Source of the DNA: Bacteroidota bacterium
GTDB taxonomy: Bacteria > Bacteroidota > Bacteroidia > B-17B0 > Aurantibacillaceae
Length of the DNA stretch: 64,000 bases
Assembly (NCBI GenBank): GCA_016711805.1
Contig: JADJSH010000003.1
Span: 62,001 to 126,000 of the forward strand
Reading direction: 5' to 3'
This document shows positions 38,019-47,411 of the stretch, piece after piece. The stretch's first letter is position 1, and every line of letters begins with the position of its first letter. The translations under genes and the position numbers were made by a program. Below the pieces are notes generated by a model. That model worked only from the letters and a program-made list of their open reading frames with translations. It was not told the DNA's origin and did no database searches.

Positions 38019-38140
38019 CGGTAATAGCTTCTAAGGTAATTATTTTTATCTTCACACTAAATTATTTAATACATTAAAACGTACGAACTAATCCTTTTAT
38101 TACAAATAAAACGAGGATTATCGTACATAAACAAAACGCT

Positions 38141-38731
38141 ATGAAAAGAATTATTATTATCGGAGCAATTGGAGCACTTTTATTAATCCTTATGGGTTAT
38201 GGATGTAGTAAACGCAATTCGTTTATGATTGCAAATGAAGGTGTAAAAAAGCAATGGCATCAAGTAGAAAGTCAATACCAGCGTCGTTTAGACTTAATTC
38301 CAAACATTGTTAAAACAGTTGAGGCTGAAGCTAATTTCGAAAAATCAACATTAACAGGCGTTATAGAGGCTCGTGCAAAAGCAACTCAAGTTACTATTGA
38401 CCCTACAAATATGACAGCTGAAAACATGAATCAGTTTAAGCAAGTTCAAGGAGAATTATCATCTGCTATTTCTAAATTATTAATGGTAACCGAAAATTAC
38501 CCTAACTTAAAATCGAGTCAGGCTTTTAGTGAATTACGTGTAGAATTAGAAGGTTGCGAAAACAGAATTGCTGTAGAACGCATGAAATACAATGATGCTG
38601 TAAATGAATTTAATATCAGTATCAAAAAAATACCGGGCAGTATTTTTGCATGGGGCTATAGTGATGCTATTTACTTTGAAGCAGAAGCGGGTGCTGAAAA
38701 AGCTCCTAAAGTGGAAATGAATATTAAATAA
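38141..38731 (+). CDS. lemA: LemA family membrane protein
   Basis: 196 residues: short cytoplasmic N-terminus, one membrane helix (IIIIGAIGALLLILMGYGC), then a mostly helical periplasmic domain with the family patterns VKKQWHQVESQYQRRLDLIPNIV (here longer; key residues W, QR, LDLIP) and NYPNLKSSQAF. LemA proteins have no agreed role. It begins a three-gene operon with two TPM-domain genes, an arrangement found in many bacteria and suggestive of a membrane-quality or photosystem-repair-like function. Confidence 0.93.
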   Translation: MKRIIIIGAIGALLLILMGYGCSKRNSFMIANEGVKKQWHQVESQYQRRLDLIPNIVKTVEAEANFEKSTLTGVIEARAKATQVTIDPTNMTAENMNQFKQVQGELSSAISKLLMVTENYPNLKSSQAFSELRVELEGCENRIAVERMKYNDAVNEFNISIKKIPGSIFAWGYSDAIYFEAEAGAEKAPKVEMNIK

Positions 38732-38733
38732 TT

Positions 38734-39168
38734 ATGTTTTTTAAAAAACGATTATTATCCGCCGCAGATGATGCTCGCTTAATAAAAGCGATTCAATTTG
38801 CCGAAGCAAAAACTTCAGGCGAGATTCGCGTACATATCGAAAAAACTTGTAAAGGTGCTGCTTTAGAGGAGTGCAAAAAACATTTTGTAAAGCTAAATAT
38901 GCAACAAACAAAAGACCGTAATGGTATTTTGTTTTTTTTAGCCATTGAATCCAAATCTTTTGCGGTTTGGGGCGACGAAGGTATTCATCAAAAAGTAAGT
39001 GACGAGTTTTGGAAAAGTATTACTGATTGCGCTATCAGTTATTTTAAAGAAAATGATTATGTAACGGGCATCGAAAAAGCGGTCGAATTATGCGGAGAAA
39101 AATTGAAGTTGTATTTTCCTATTGAAACGGATGATAAAAACGAACTTTCTAATACCATATCTTACTAA
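38734..39168 (+). CDS. TPM-domain protein, cytosolic type
   Basis: 144 residues without signal peptide. The TPM fold is indicated by IQFAEAKTSGEIRVHIEK, RNGILFFLAIESKSFAVWGDEGIH and FKENDYVTGIEKAVELCG. Related proteins (TLP18.3/YgcG families) are linked to membrane-protein turnover, and acid-phosphatase activity was reported for plant relatives. The start lies 2 bp after the lemA stop and the next gene follows without a gap, so the three are tightly coupled. Confidence 0.9.
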   Translation: MFFKKRLLSAADDARLIKAIQFAEAKTSGEIRVHIEKTCKGAALEECKKHFVKLNMQQTKDRNGILFFLAIESKSFAVWGDEGIHQKVSDEFWKSITDCAISYFKENDYVTGIEKAVELCGEKLKLYFPIETDDKNELSNTISY

Positions 39169-39927
39169 TTGAAAGCTCTTTTTTGGATAATTACTTTCAT
39201 TTCGCTGTTTGTGAAGCCTTGTTTGGCTCAAATTCCAGAACGTCCCAATCCCGAACGTTTATATAATAATTTATCGAAAGAATTTCCAGACTTTATTTCT
39301 TCGCAACAAGCCGAGCAGCTTGAACGACAATTACAAGATTTTAGTTTAGAAACCTCTAATCAAATTTGCATTGTTATTGTTGATGATTTAAATGGTTTAG
39401 ACGACGCCTCTTTTGCAGTAGGTATTTTAAATAGTTGGGGTGTAGGACAAAAAGGAAAAAACAATGGAATTGTTATACTAGTTAAACCTACTGGTGGATC
39501 TGGAGAACGTAAATTATTTATATCGATTGGTTATGGTTTAGAAGGCGCTATAACCGATTTACAAACCAAACATATTCGCGAAAATCAAATCGTTCCATAC
39601 TTTAAAGAACAACAATTTTATGAAGGATTAGAAGCTGGCTGCCAAGCGTTAATGCAAGCGGCCAAAGGCGAATACAACGAAAAAACAGCCCCTAAGGCAA
39701 CAGGGCTTATAGGTTTTATTAAAAATCACCCTATTTTGTTCATCATCCTAGTCATATTTTTCATCATTATTATGTTTAAAAACGGCGGTGGCCGAGGCGG
39801 CGGAATGACTTACTACGGCGGCGGCTCATCCTTTGGTGGCTTTAGAGGTGGCGGCGGTGGTGGCTCATCCTTTGGAGGCTTTGGTGGTGGCTCTGGTGGC
39901 GGCGGTGGCTCTGGTGGTAGTTGGTAA
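39169..39927 (+). CDS. TPM-domain (YgcG-type) exported membrane protein with Gly-rich tail
   Basis: 252 residues. The start is a TTG immediately after the upstream stop (TAATTG); it is chosen because it yields a signal peptide (KALFWIITFISLFVKPCLAQ). The TPM domain spans about 30-170 (QICIVIVDDLNGLDD, KGKNNGIVILVKPTGG, IGYGLEGAITDLQ). A membrane helix follows at ~185-202 and then a Gly/Ser/Phe-rich tail ending GGSGGSW, typical of this family. Last gene of the lemA operon. Confidence 0.92.
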   Translation: MKALFWIITFISLFVKPCLAQIPERPNPERLYNNLSKEFPDFISSQQAEQLERQLQDFSLETSNQICIVIVDDLNGLDDASFAVGILNSWGVGQKGKNNGIVILVKPTGGSGERKLFISIGYGLEGAITDLQTKHIRENQIVPYFKEQQFYEGLEAGCQALMQAAKGEYNEKTAPKATGLIGFIKNHPILFIILVIFFIIIMFKNGGGRGGGMTYYGGGSSFGGFRGGGGGGSSFGGFGGGSGGGGGSGGSW

Positions 39928-39964
39928 TAATAAATTTGTATATTTATGATTACAAAACTACACT

Positions 39965-41056
39965 ATGCGTAAACATTTACTTTTTATTTTTATTGTTAGC
40001 TTAAGTCTTTCGGTAACTTCTCAAATTACAATAACCTCCGCAAACATGCCAATTAGTGGCGATACTATTAGATATAGTAATGCGCGTTTAAATTCTGTTG
40101 GCGATTATACAACTACTGGGGCTAATCATGTTTGGTTATTTGATTCATTGGTAACAACGGGGCAAGCTATACGTGAATTTAAACCAGGACTAACAACACC
40201 CTATTTCATTTTGTTTGGATTAAGCGCCTATGGTGAAAAAACGCAGGACACTGTTTTAAATGTAAATATACCAACAGTTGGTCCAATTAGTATCACAGAT
40301 ATCTATTCGTTTTATAAAAACACAAGTACATATTTTGCTGCAGAAGGCTTGGGAGTTAAAATAAATGGAATTCCTGTTCCTAATAATTATAATCCCCAAG
40401 ATAAAATTTACCAATTTCCTTTAGATTATTTAGATAGAGACTCTACTAATTTTAAGTTTTCTACTCCAAGCACTACTCTTATTCCTTTTGTATATACAAA
40501 ACAAGGGCATCGCATAACAGAAGTGGATGGTTGGGGCTCTATTAGCACGCCTTACGGAACTGTTTCTTGTTTAAGAGTAGTTACCACTCAATATGCTAAA
40601 GATACAATAGGCGCTACTATTGGAGGATTTCCTTTCAAGTTAGGCTTTCCAAATTATCAACGTAGTTACCAATGGCTAACCTTAGGCGAACATATTCCGT
40701 TTTTAGAGGTTTCCGGCACTTTAAATGGTTCTACTTTTAATCCTACACAAGCAAAATATAGAGATGTTTTAAGATCCTATGTAGGGATTAAGGATGAAAA
40801 TAAAGTATTAGCCCTTTCTGTATTTCCAAATCCATCAACGCATCAAATTACTGTTATTATTCCAAAAAATGACGTGTCTATTCGTGCTGAATTAGTGGAT
40901 ATACAAGGAAAAACCGTACTTTCTAGCACCTTACAAGATAATTCAAATATTATAAATCAACATACGCTAGATGTTTCAACTATAGCAAAAGGTCTCTATA
41001 TCTTGAATCTGTCTAATTTAGAAGGGAAACAATCCTTAAAAATTTCGATACAATAG
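39965..41056 (+). CDS. T9SS-exported protein of unknown function
   Basis: 363 residues with a signal peptide (KHLLFIFIVSLSLSVTSQ), a beta-rich middle of ~260 residues with no domain I recognise, and a C-terminal type-A sorting domain (LSVFPNPSTHQITVIIP, ELVDIQGKT, LDVSTIAKGLYILNLS, QSLKISIQ). It should be exported by the T9SS to the surface or medium. A TAAATTTG at 39931-39938 could be its -7 promoter element. Confidence 0.85.
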   Translation: MRKHLLFIFIVSLSLSVTSQITITSANMPISGDTIRYSNARLNSVGDYTTTGANHVWLFDSLVTTGQAIREFKPGLTTPYFILFGLSAYGEKTQDTVLNVNIPTVGPISITDIYSFYKNTSTYFAAEGLGVKINGIPVPNNYNPQDKIYQFPLDYLDRDSTNFKFSTPSTTLIPFVYTKQGHRITEVDGWGSISTPYGTVSCLRVVTTQYAKDTIGATIGGFPFKLGFPNYQRSYQWLTLGEHIPFLEVSGTLNGSTFNPTQAKYRDVLRSYVGIKDENKVLALSVFPNPSTHQITVIIPKNDVSIRAELVDIQGKTVLSSTLQDNSNIINQHTLDVSTIAKGLYILNLSNLEGKQSLKISIQ

Positions 41057-41111
41057 TTTTGATTAATAAATAATTAAATTATTTTTACAAAAAAATTAAA
41101 AACCAAATATT

Positions 41112-41447
41112 ATGAGTTCTCATCACGACCACGATAATCATTCATCAGAACCAAAAACAGTAGCATTTCGCACACCTTTAATTATGGGTTTGGTTACTAT
41201 TTTAATTATTTTATTAGCCGTAAGTACATGCGACAAAAAACACGGCTGTTGCGAAGGAGATAAAGAAAAATGTGAAGCAGCTTGCGAAGCAAAACATGGC
41301 GAACATGAAGCTACTGCTGCAGAACATGGCACTGAAGCTCATGAAGCGGTAGTTGAAGAACACGCCGCTGTTGCTGATACAACGGCACCTGCGGCTCACG
41401 ATACAACTGCTGCACCTGCTAAAGTTGAAGAGCACGCTCACCACTAA
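41112..41447 (+). CDS. Small His/Ala/Glu-rich membrane-anchored protein
   Basis: 111 residues: a His-rich N-terminus (HHDHDNH), one membrane helix at about 20-38 (PLIMGLVTILIILLAVST), a Cys cluster just after it (CDKKHGCCEGDKEKCEAACE), then a low-complexity tail rich in His, Glu, Ala and Thr ending HAHH. The His and Cys clusters make metal binding plausible. I do not recognise the family. Coding nature is supported by its own downstream terminator and codon pattern. Confidence 0.75.
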   Translation: MSSHHDHDNHSSEPKTVAFRTPLIMGLVTILIILLAVSTCDKKHGCCEGDKEKCEAACEAKHGEHEATAAEHGTEAHEAVVEEHAAVADTTAPAAHDTTAAPAKVEEHAHH

Positions 41448-41470
41448 TTTTTAAAATTTAATATATAAGT

Positions 41471-41499
41471 AAAAGCCCTGCAACAATTGTAGGGCTTTT
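41471..41499 (+). terminator. Terminator after the His-rich gene
   Basis: A 13-bp stem (41471-41483 with 41487-41499, core AAGCCCTGCAA) with one G-U pair and a 3-base loop, followed by T-rich sequence. Confidence 0.8.
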
Positions 41500-41590
41500 G
41501 TGTTTTTAGAACAGAACCCAATAAAGAGCGGCTTTTCTTTTGTGGGTTCAGTAGGATTTTCGTAATATTACACACTTTAAAAAACATAAA

Positions 41591-42775
41591 ATGGCTACAG
41601 ATAACTTTCAAGCACACGATTATTATTTAATGGACGAACTATTAAGTGATGAACATAAATTAATTCGTGATACTGCCCGTGCATGGGTAAAAAAAGAAGT
41701 AACTCCAATTGTTGAAGAGGCTTGTCAAACAACCACTTTTCCAAAACAATGGATTAAAGGATTAGCAGAAATTGGTGCTTTTGGCCCATATATTCCAACT
41801 GAATATGGCGGACCAGGCTTAGATCAAATTTCTTACGGATTAATTATGCAAGAATTAGAGCGTGGCGATAGTGGCTTACGTTCTACGGCTTCGGTTCAAA
41901 GTTCATTAGTGATGTATCCAATTTTTACATACGGAAGCGAAGAACAGAAGAAAAAATATTTACCAAAACTAGCTACTGGTGATTTAATGGGTTGTTTTGG
42001 TTTAACAGAACCGGATCACGGAAGTAATCCATCAGGTATGTTAACTAACTTTAAAGATGCTGGAGATGGCAAACATGTTATCTTAAATGGCGCTAAAATG
42101 TGGATTAGTAACTCCCCTTTTGCTGATATAGCAGTGGTTTGGGCTAAAGATGAAGCAGGAGAAATTAGAGGATTAGTTGTAGAAAGAGGAATGGAAGGAT
42201 TTACTACTCCTGAAACTCATGGTAAATGGAGTTTACGTGCAAGTTCAACTGGTGAATTAGTATTTGATAATGTAAAAGTACCTAAAGAAAATATTTTTCC
42301 AAACATCAAAGGTTTAAAAGGACCATTAGGTTGTTTAAACTCTGCGCGTTTTGGTATTGCTTGGGGTGTTATTGGTGCTGCAATGGATTGTTATGATAGC
42401 GCTTTACGTTACAGTAAAGAGCGTATTCAATTTGGGAAACCAATTGGCGCATTCCAATTAACACAAAAAAAATTAGCTGAGATGATTACTGAAATTACCA
42501 AAGCTCAATTATTAACTTGGAGATTAGGTGTATTGAAAAACGAACACCGCGCAACACCTGCACAAATTAGTATGGCTAAACGTAATAACGTTAACATGGC
42601 TTTACAAATTGCACGTGAAGCTCGTCAAATACATGGTGGAATGGGCATTACTGGTGAATACCCAATTATGCGCCACATGATGAACTTAGAATCTGTAATT
42701 ACCTACGAAGGAACTCACGATATCCATTTATTAATTACTGGTATGGATGTTACTGGATTTAATGCGTTTTCTTAA
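41591..42775 (+). CDS. Acyl-CoA dehydrogenase, glutaryl-CoA dehydrogenase type
   Basis: 394-residue FAD enzyme. Motifs: FGLTEPDHGSNPSGM (flavin and substrate loop), WISNSPFADIAVVWA, the RFGKPIGAFQ-like IQFGKPIGAFQLTQ, QIHGGMGITGEYP, and the catalytic Glu in TYEGTHDIH near residue 376. The sequence RSTASVQSSLVMYPI near residues 94-108 is typical of glutaryl-CoA dehydrogenase, which oxidises and decarboxylates glutaryl-CoA to crotonyl-CoA in lysine and tryptophan breakdown. Single gene with terminator. Confidence 0.92.
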   Translation: MATDNFQAHDYYLMDELLSDEHKLIRDTARAWVKKEVTPIVEEACQTTTFPKQWIKGLAEIGAFGPYIPTEYGGPGLDQISYGLIMQELERGDSGLRSTASVQSSLVMYPIFTYGSEEQKKKYLPKLATGDLMGCFGLTEPDHGSNPSGMLTNFKDAGDGKHVILNGAKMWISNSPFADIAVVWAKDEAGEIRGLVVERGMEGFTTPETHGKWSLRASSTGELVFDNVKVPKENIFPNIKGLKGPLGCLNSARFGIAWGVIGAAMDCYDSALRYSKERIQFGKPIGAFQLTQKKLAEMITEITKAQLLTWRLGVLKNEHRATPAQISMAKRNNVNMALQIAREARQIHGGMGITGEYPIMRHMMNLESVITYEGTHDIHLLITGMDVTGFNAFS

Positions 42776-42791
42776 TATTACAAACAATCAT

Positions 42792-42828
42792 AAAAAAGCC
42801 CCGATGAAATTATCATCGGGGCTTTTTT
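42792..42828. terminator. Bidirectional terminator
   Basis: A perfect 16-bp stem (42792-42807 with 42813-42828, core AGCCCCGATGA) with a 5-base loop between the dehydrogenase gene and a convergent lipoprotein gene. Confidence 0.87.
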
Positions 42829-42842
42829 TATTTCAAAATCGA

Positions 42843-43805
42843 TTACCAATACCCAATTGTTTTTGTTCCGTTATTTGGTCCAAATGTCCAATCTAATTTC
42901 CAACCATAAGCACATTGGTTAGAACCAACTGCAATTGATGTTCCTGAAGAATTTACTCCAAATAAACAATCTAATACAAGGCCTCTAGAAGGCACTTTAA
43001 TAACGAGTTGTCCTGATAATGGAGCCCAAGAACCGCATGTTGTATTCCAAACGATAGGAGTAGTTACTTGACTTGTGAAAAGATCGCCATCACGAGTTGT
43101 TCCAAAATTTTCTAAATTACTTAAACTACCAGAAGTACCTATTCCTTCGCCAACGCAAGTTAAAACAATTGTTGTTGGGTTATAGGTGTAAGTAAACTTG
43201 CGATTAATATTATAACTAGCAGTGCCAGCACCATTAAAATTAACGCTTAAATTAGTTCCTGTTACTGAACTAACTAAATTAGGTTGGTTATTAATAAATA
43301 AATCCCACCAAGTACCACCACTCACATTAGTTAATGTTTGTATTCCATTTAACTCAACATATTCTCCATCAGATGCTCTGGTAACTCTATATGCTAAGTA
43401 TTCAACTTTCATTTGACAACCAATCATTTTCCATCTTTGACCAGATGTATAATTGATAATGGTTAAACGAACCGATCCTGTTCTTGTTCTATTATTACAA
43501 GTTGTTCCGTTATAATTTAATTTAATAGTTCCCATATAAGAACCTGTTGTATCAACCGATAAACCACAAATAGTAGCAGCAGATTGAGCAGATCCTGATG
43601 TACGACCATGCATTAACGGATAATCACTTACTGTTTTGTTGATGTCATCAATTGAAGCATCATTTTCGCTGATAGCCTGACGAGAATCTGAAGATGCTTG
43701 TCCTGATTCGTCAACTTTATCTTCTTTTTTCTTACAACTTGTAAACGTTACTGAGATAGCAATAAACATACACGATGCTGCTAATAATAAGTTTTTTGTT
43801 TTCAT
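42843..43805 (-). CDS. Lipoprotein of unknown function
   Basis: 320 residues with a lipoprotein signal (LLLAASCMFIAISVTFTSC, lipid Cys near residue 24) followed by CKKKEDK, then an acidic/Ser-rich linker and a beta-rich domain with many Gly, Thr and Ser (GTIKLNYNGTTCNNRTRTGS, LSVNFNGAGTASYNINRKF). No catalytic motif seen. Similar lipoproteins are common in Bacteroidota without a known role. Two copies of a 12-bp palindrome lie upstream (43864-43875 and 43893-43904), so it may be under its own repressor. Confidence 0.8.
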   Translation of the reverse strand: MKTKNLLLAASCMFIAISVTFTSCKKKEDKVDESGQASSDSRQAISENDASIDDINKTVSDYPLMHGRTSGSAQSAATICGLSVDTTGSYMGTIKLNYNGTTCNNRTRTGSVRLTIINYTSGQRWKMIGCQMKVEYLAYRVTRASDGEYVELNGIQTLTNVSGGTWWDLFINNQPNLVSSVTGTNLSVNFNGAGTASYNINRKFTYTYNPTTIVLTCVGEGIGTSGSLSNLENFGTTRDGDLFTSQVTTPIVWNTTCGSWAPLSGQLVIKVPSRGLVLDCLFGVNSSGTSIAVGSNQCAYGWKLDWTFGPNNGTKTIGYW

Positions 43806-43863
43806 TTTGTTTAAATTTTATATGTATTAAAGTTAGGGCTTTTTCATTTATGAAAAATCACCC

Positions 43864-43904
43864 GTTTAATTAGACCTATTATAAAACGAATAGTTTAATT
43901 AAAC
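43864..43904. promoter_or_regulatory. Tandem 12-bp palindromes upstream of lipoprotein gene
   Basis: GTTTAATTAAAC (43893-43904, perfect palindrome) and GTTTAATTAGAC (43864-43875, one mismatch) recur with a 29-bp start-to-start spacing, 59-99 bp upstream of the lipoprotein start. The layout looks like a two-site operator for a dimeric regulator. AT-rich composition lowers significance. Confidence 0.4.
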
Positions 43905-43963
43905 TGTTAAAAAATTTAACAAAGGTCGTGCCGTTTTTTATAAATGCCTGAAAATTAATAGGT

Positions 43964-45896
43964 TTATAGCTTTCCATTAACAATCTCATGCACAACTGCT
44001 GGGTCTAATAATGTAGAAGTGTCTCCCAAATTACTTACATCACCTTCGGCTACCTTACGCAAAATACGGCGCATAATTTTTCCGCTACGGGTTTTAGGTA
44101 AGCCGCTCACGATTTGGATTTTATCTGGTTTAGCAATTGGGCCAATAATTTTATTGACTTCGGCTATGATTTCTTTCTTTAAAGTTTCGTGATCTTTTGT
44201 AGTAGATGGAACAATGACATAAGCATAAATCCCCTGCCCTTTTATGTCGTGAGGATATCCCACCACCGCACTTTCTACCACGTCTGCATGAGCATTAATA
44301 GCACTTTCTACTTCGGCCGTTCCAATTCGGTGCCCAGAAATATTCATCACATCATCTACACGTCCTGTAATTCTATAAAATCCATTTTCATCTCTTCGGC
44401 AGCCATCACCTGTAAAATACAATCCAGGGTAAGTTGAGAAATATTCCTTCTTACAACGGTCATGATCTCCATAAGTTGTGCGAATCATGGATGGCCATGG
44501 GAATTTAATACATAGATTTCCTTCTACATTATTTCCTGAAATTTCATTTCCTTTTTCATCCACTAATAATGGTTGAATGCCAGGCATAGGTAATGTTGCG
44601 AAACTTGGTTTTGTTTGTGTAACACCAGCTAATGCTGAAATTAAAATACCCCCTGTTTCTGTTTGCCACCATGTATCTACTATAGGACATTTTTCTTTTC
44701 CAATGTTTTTATTGTACCAATGCCAAGCTTCTTCATTAATGGGCTCTCCAACGCTTCCTAGTACTTTTAACGAATCTAATTTGTATGGTTTTACAAAATC
44801 TAATCCTGCTGCCTCTAGCGCTCTAATAGCTGTGGGCGCTGTATAAAAATGGGTGACTTTATATTTATCAATCACTTTCCAAAAACGCCCCGCGTCTGGA
44901 AAAGTTGGAACCCCTTCAAATAACACAGCACTCGCTCCTGCTAATAATGGTCCGTATGCAATATAAGAATGTCCTGTAATCCAACCCACATCGGCAGTAC
45001 ACCAAAATAGTTCCCTCTCTGCCTTCGGCATCTCTCTCTCAGCAGAAGAAGAAGTGAAGGTGCTCATTTGAAAAACATTTTGAAATGTATAACAGGTGTA
45101 AACCATATAGCCGCCGCAAGTATGAACAACACCTTTAGGCTTACCCGTAGAACCTGAAGTATATAAAATAAATAACACGTCTTCGCTATCCATTAATTCG
45201 GGCTCGCAGGTGTTAGCTGCTTTAGACACAACATCTTGCCAAATTAAATCTCTTCCTTCTTGTAAAGTGATTGGTGTGTTTGTGTGTTTGTAAACTAATA
45301 CATTTTTTACACTCAAGCACACTTCTAACGCTTCGTCAACTACCGCTTTAATGGGAATATCTTTTACACCTCGATAAGCTCCATCAGTTGTTAATACAAT
45401 TTTACAATCGCTATCTTGTATGCGTCCTGATAAGGCAGAAGCCGAAAAAGCCAGCAAATACAACCGAATGAACAGCTCCAATTCGGGCACAAGCCAACAT
45501 CGCAAATACAGCTTCTGGTATCATTGGCATATAAATACAAACTCTATCGCCTTTTTTGATACCCAATGATTTCAAGGTATTAGCTAATTTACAAACTTCA
45601 TCGTGTAAGTTTTGATACGTAATAATTCTATGTTCTGCATCAACAGAATTTGGTTCCCAAATAAAAGCTGTTTTATTTGCCTTAGTAGAAAGGTGTCTGT
45701 CAATAGCATTTTCGGTAATATTAAATTTCCCATTAATAAACCATTTTACATTAGGGCTATCAAAATTCCATTCTAAAGTTTTTGTCCAAGGTTGCTTCCA
45801 AGTAAATTGTTTAGCAATATCATCCCAAAATGCTTCGGGGTTTTCTACAGATTTTTTGTACTCACTATGGTACTGTTCGAGGCTTGTTATTTGCAT
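43964..45896 (-). CDS. acs: Acetyl-CoA synthetase, frameshifted by one extra base
   Basis: AMP-forming ligase making acetyl-CoA from acetate and ATP. The N-terminal part (start ATG at 45896: [14 protein letters not shown]) reads to [11 protein letters not shown] and then goes out of frame; the remaining ~500 residues continue in another frame from [14 protein letters not shown]. The break is in a run of five A at 45445-45449 on the plus strand, where four would restore the frame (total 643 residues, normal). Motifs kept: [22 protein letters not shown], and the acetylatable lysine in [10 protein letters not shown]. Either a sequencing indel or a recent mutation. An alternative ATG upstream adds a non-family extension. 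Confidence 0.93.
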
Positions 45897-46049
45897 AGTA
45901 CGAGATTTACACCCTAAGTAACATAAAAGATTGTGCAAATACAAGCACAAATCGGTCAATTTCTTATTTAGAATCAATTTAAATTCTGTTTTATGACAAT
46001 ACCATGACACAGTAAAGACGAGAGTTAACGACCTTTACATACGGAATTT

Positions 46050-47279
46050 ATGAACTCTTTTAAGATAATTTCACTTACCCATAAATTAGCTCCCTTAGAG
46101 TTAATTGGAAAATTGCATTTAGATGAGAATCATCAACAAGATTACTTGGGGGGATTAAAAATCAGAATGGAGTTAAAGGAGTTGATGTTTTTAAGCACTT
46201 GTAACCGTGTTGAGTTTGTCATTAATACCGACCGTGAGATTGCTCCTGAGTTTTTATCAGATTTATTTTACTCTATTAACTCGCGTTTAACGAAAGAGGA
46301 TTTAACTGCTTTAGTGGAAAAAACCATTACTTACGAAGGAGATTCCGCATTAACTCATCTGTTTGAAGTATCTGCCTCCTTAGATTCATTAGTCGTTGGC
46401 GAAAGAGAAATTATCACACAAGTGCGTAAATCCTACGAGTTTTGTAATTTATTAGGTTTAACGGGTGATACCATTCGTTTAGCGATTAAGCAAACTATTG
46501 AAACTGCCAAGCAAGTTTATACAGATACAGATATTGCTAAAAACCCAGTATCAATCGTGTCTTTAGCATATCGTCAGTTACGTAGTTTAGGAATTAAAAA
46601 TAATGCTCGTATTATTTTTGTTGGCGCTGGCGAAACCAATGCCAACATGGCTAAATATTTAAAAAAGCATCAATATGCTAATTTTACAGTGTTTAACAGA
46701 ACATTAGAAAACGCTGAAAAATTAGCTAAAGAATTAAACGGTAAGGCTCGTGAGTTATCACACATCAAAGATTTTAAAGAAGGATTTGATGTTTTAATTT
46801 CTTGTACTGGATCTCAAGGAGCTATTATTACAAACGATATTTACACCTCTTTAATTGGGGATGATACTAGCAAAAAAGTAATTATTGATTTAGCTATTCC
46901 AGCTGATATTGATGCTAAAGTTATTGAATCGACCGATGTTCATTACATTGATATTGAATCTTTGAAAAAACAAGCTGCCGATAATTTATTAAAACGTGAA
47001 GGAGAAATTGAAGCTTGTAAAGCCATTATCAATAATAAAGTAGAAGAGTTCAAACAATTATTTCAGGAGCGTAAAATAGAATTAGCTTTTGGTGAAATCC
47101 CTAAGCAAATTAAATACATCAAAGAAACTGCTTTAAACGAAGTGTTTGCCAAAGAAATGAATTCCCTTGACCCACAAGGAAAAGAAGTACTTGACAAAGT
47201 ATTAAGCTACATGGAAAAAAAATACAATGCTTTAGCTATTAAAACAGCTAAGAAGGTGTTTTTAGAAGAGGATTTGTAA
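46050..47279 (+). CDS. hemA: Glutamyl-tRNA reductase
   Basis: 409-residue enzyme of the C5 heme pathway reducing glutamyl-tRNA(Glu) to glutamate-1-semialdehyde. The catalytic Cys is in FLSTCNRVEFV near residue 51; SASLDSLVVGEREI and the NADPH site GAGETNANMAKYL are conserved; the C-terminal dimerisation helices follow. Divergent from acs and first in the heme cluster hemA-hemCD-x-hemB. hemL is not in the window. Confidence 0.95.
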   Translation: MNSFKIISLTHKLAPLELIGKLHLDENHQQDYLGGLKIRMELKELMFLSTCNRVEFVINTDREIAPEFLSDLFYSINSRLTKEDLTALVEKTITYEGDSALTHLFEVSASLDSLVVGEREIITQVRKSYEFCNLLGLTGDTIRLAIKQTIETAKQVYTDTDIAKNPVSIVSLAYRQLRSLGIKNNARIIFVGAGETNANMAKYLKKHQYANFTVFNRTLENAEKLAKELNGKARELSHIKDFKEGFDVLISCTGSQGAIITNDIYTSLIGDDTSKKVIIDLAIPADIDAKVIESTDVHYIDIESLKKQAADNLLKREGEIEACKAIINNKVEEFKQLFQERKIELAFGEIPKQIKYIKETALNEVFAKEMNSLDPQGKEVLDKVLSYMEKKYNALAIKTAKKVFLEEDL

Positions 47280-47285
47280 AAAGTC

Positions 47286-47363
47286 TAACCGCAGAGGTCG
47301 CAACGTTTTTATATTTTATTTCTCTCGGCGAACTTTGCTATTTCTTTGTTTTCTTTGCGGTTA
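47286..47363. repeat. Intergenic periodic inverted repeat (hemA-hemC)
   Basis: Outer arms TAACCGCA (47286-47293) and TGCGGTTA (47356-47363) are perfect inverted copies. The interior is built of short related words (GAGGTCGCAACG, CGGCGAACTTTGC, TTCTTTG). Two other intergenic spaces in the window have the same style of element. Confidence 0.6.
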
Positions 47364-47411
47364 AATTCAAAAAATAACTTATCTTGTAGCCTCTAATTTT
47401 ATTACATCACT

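Noticed and set aside
39779..39925. Tandem GGY/GGC repeats that look like a minisatellite
   Set aside because: They encode the Gly-rich tail usual for YgcG-type TPM proteins.
45897..46010. 38-codon N-terminal extension of acetyl-CoA synthetase
   Set aside because: Acs starts normally near [14 protein letters not shown]; the extension is Cys/Leu-rich and lies in the promoter region shared with hemA.
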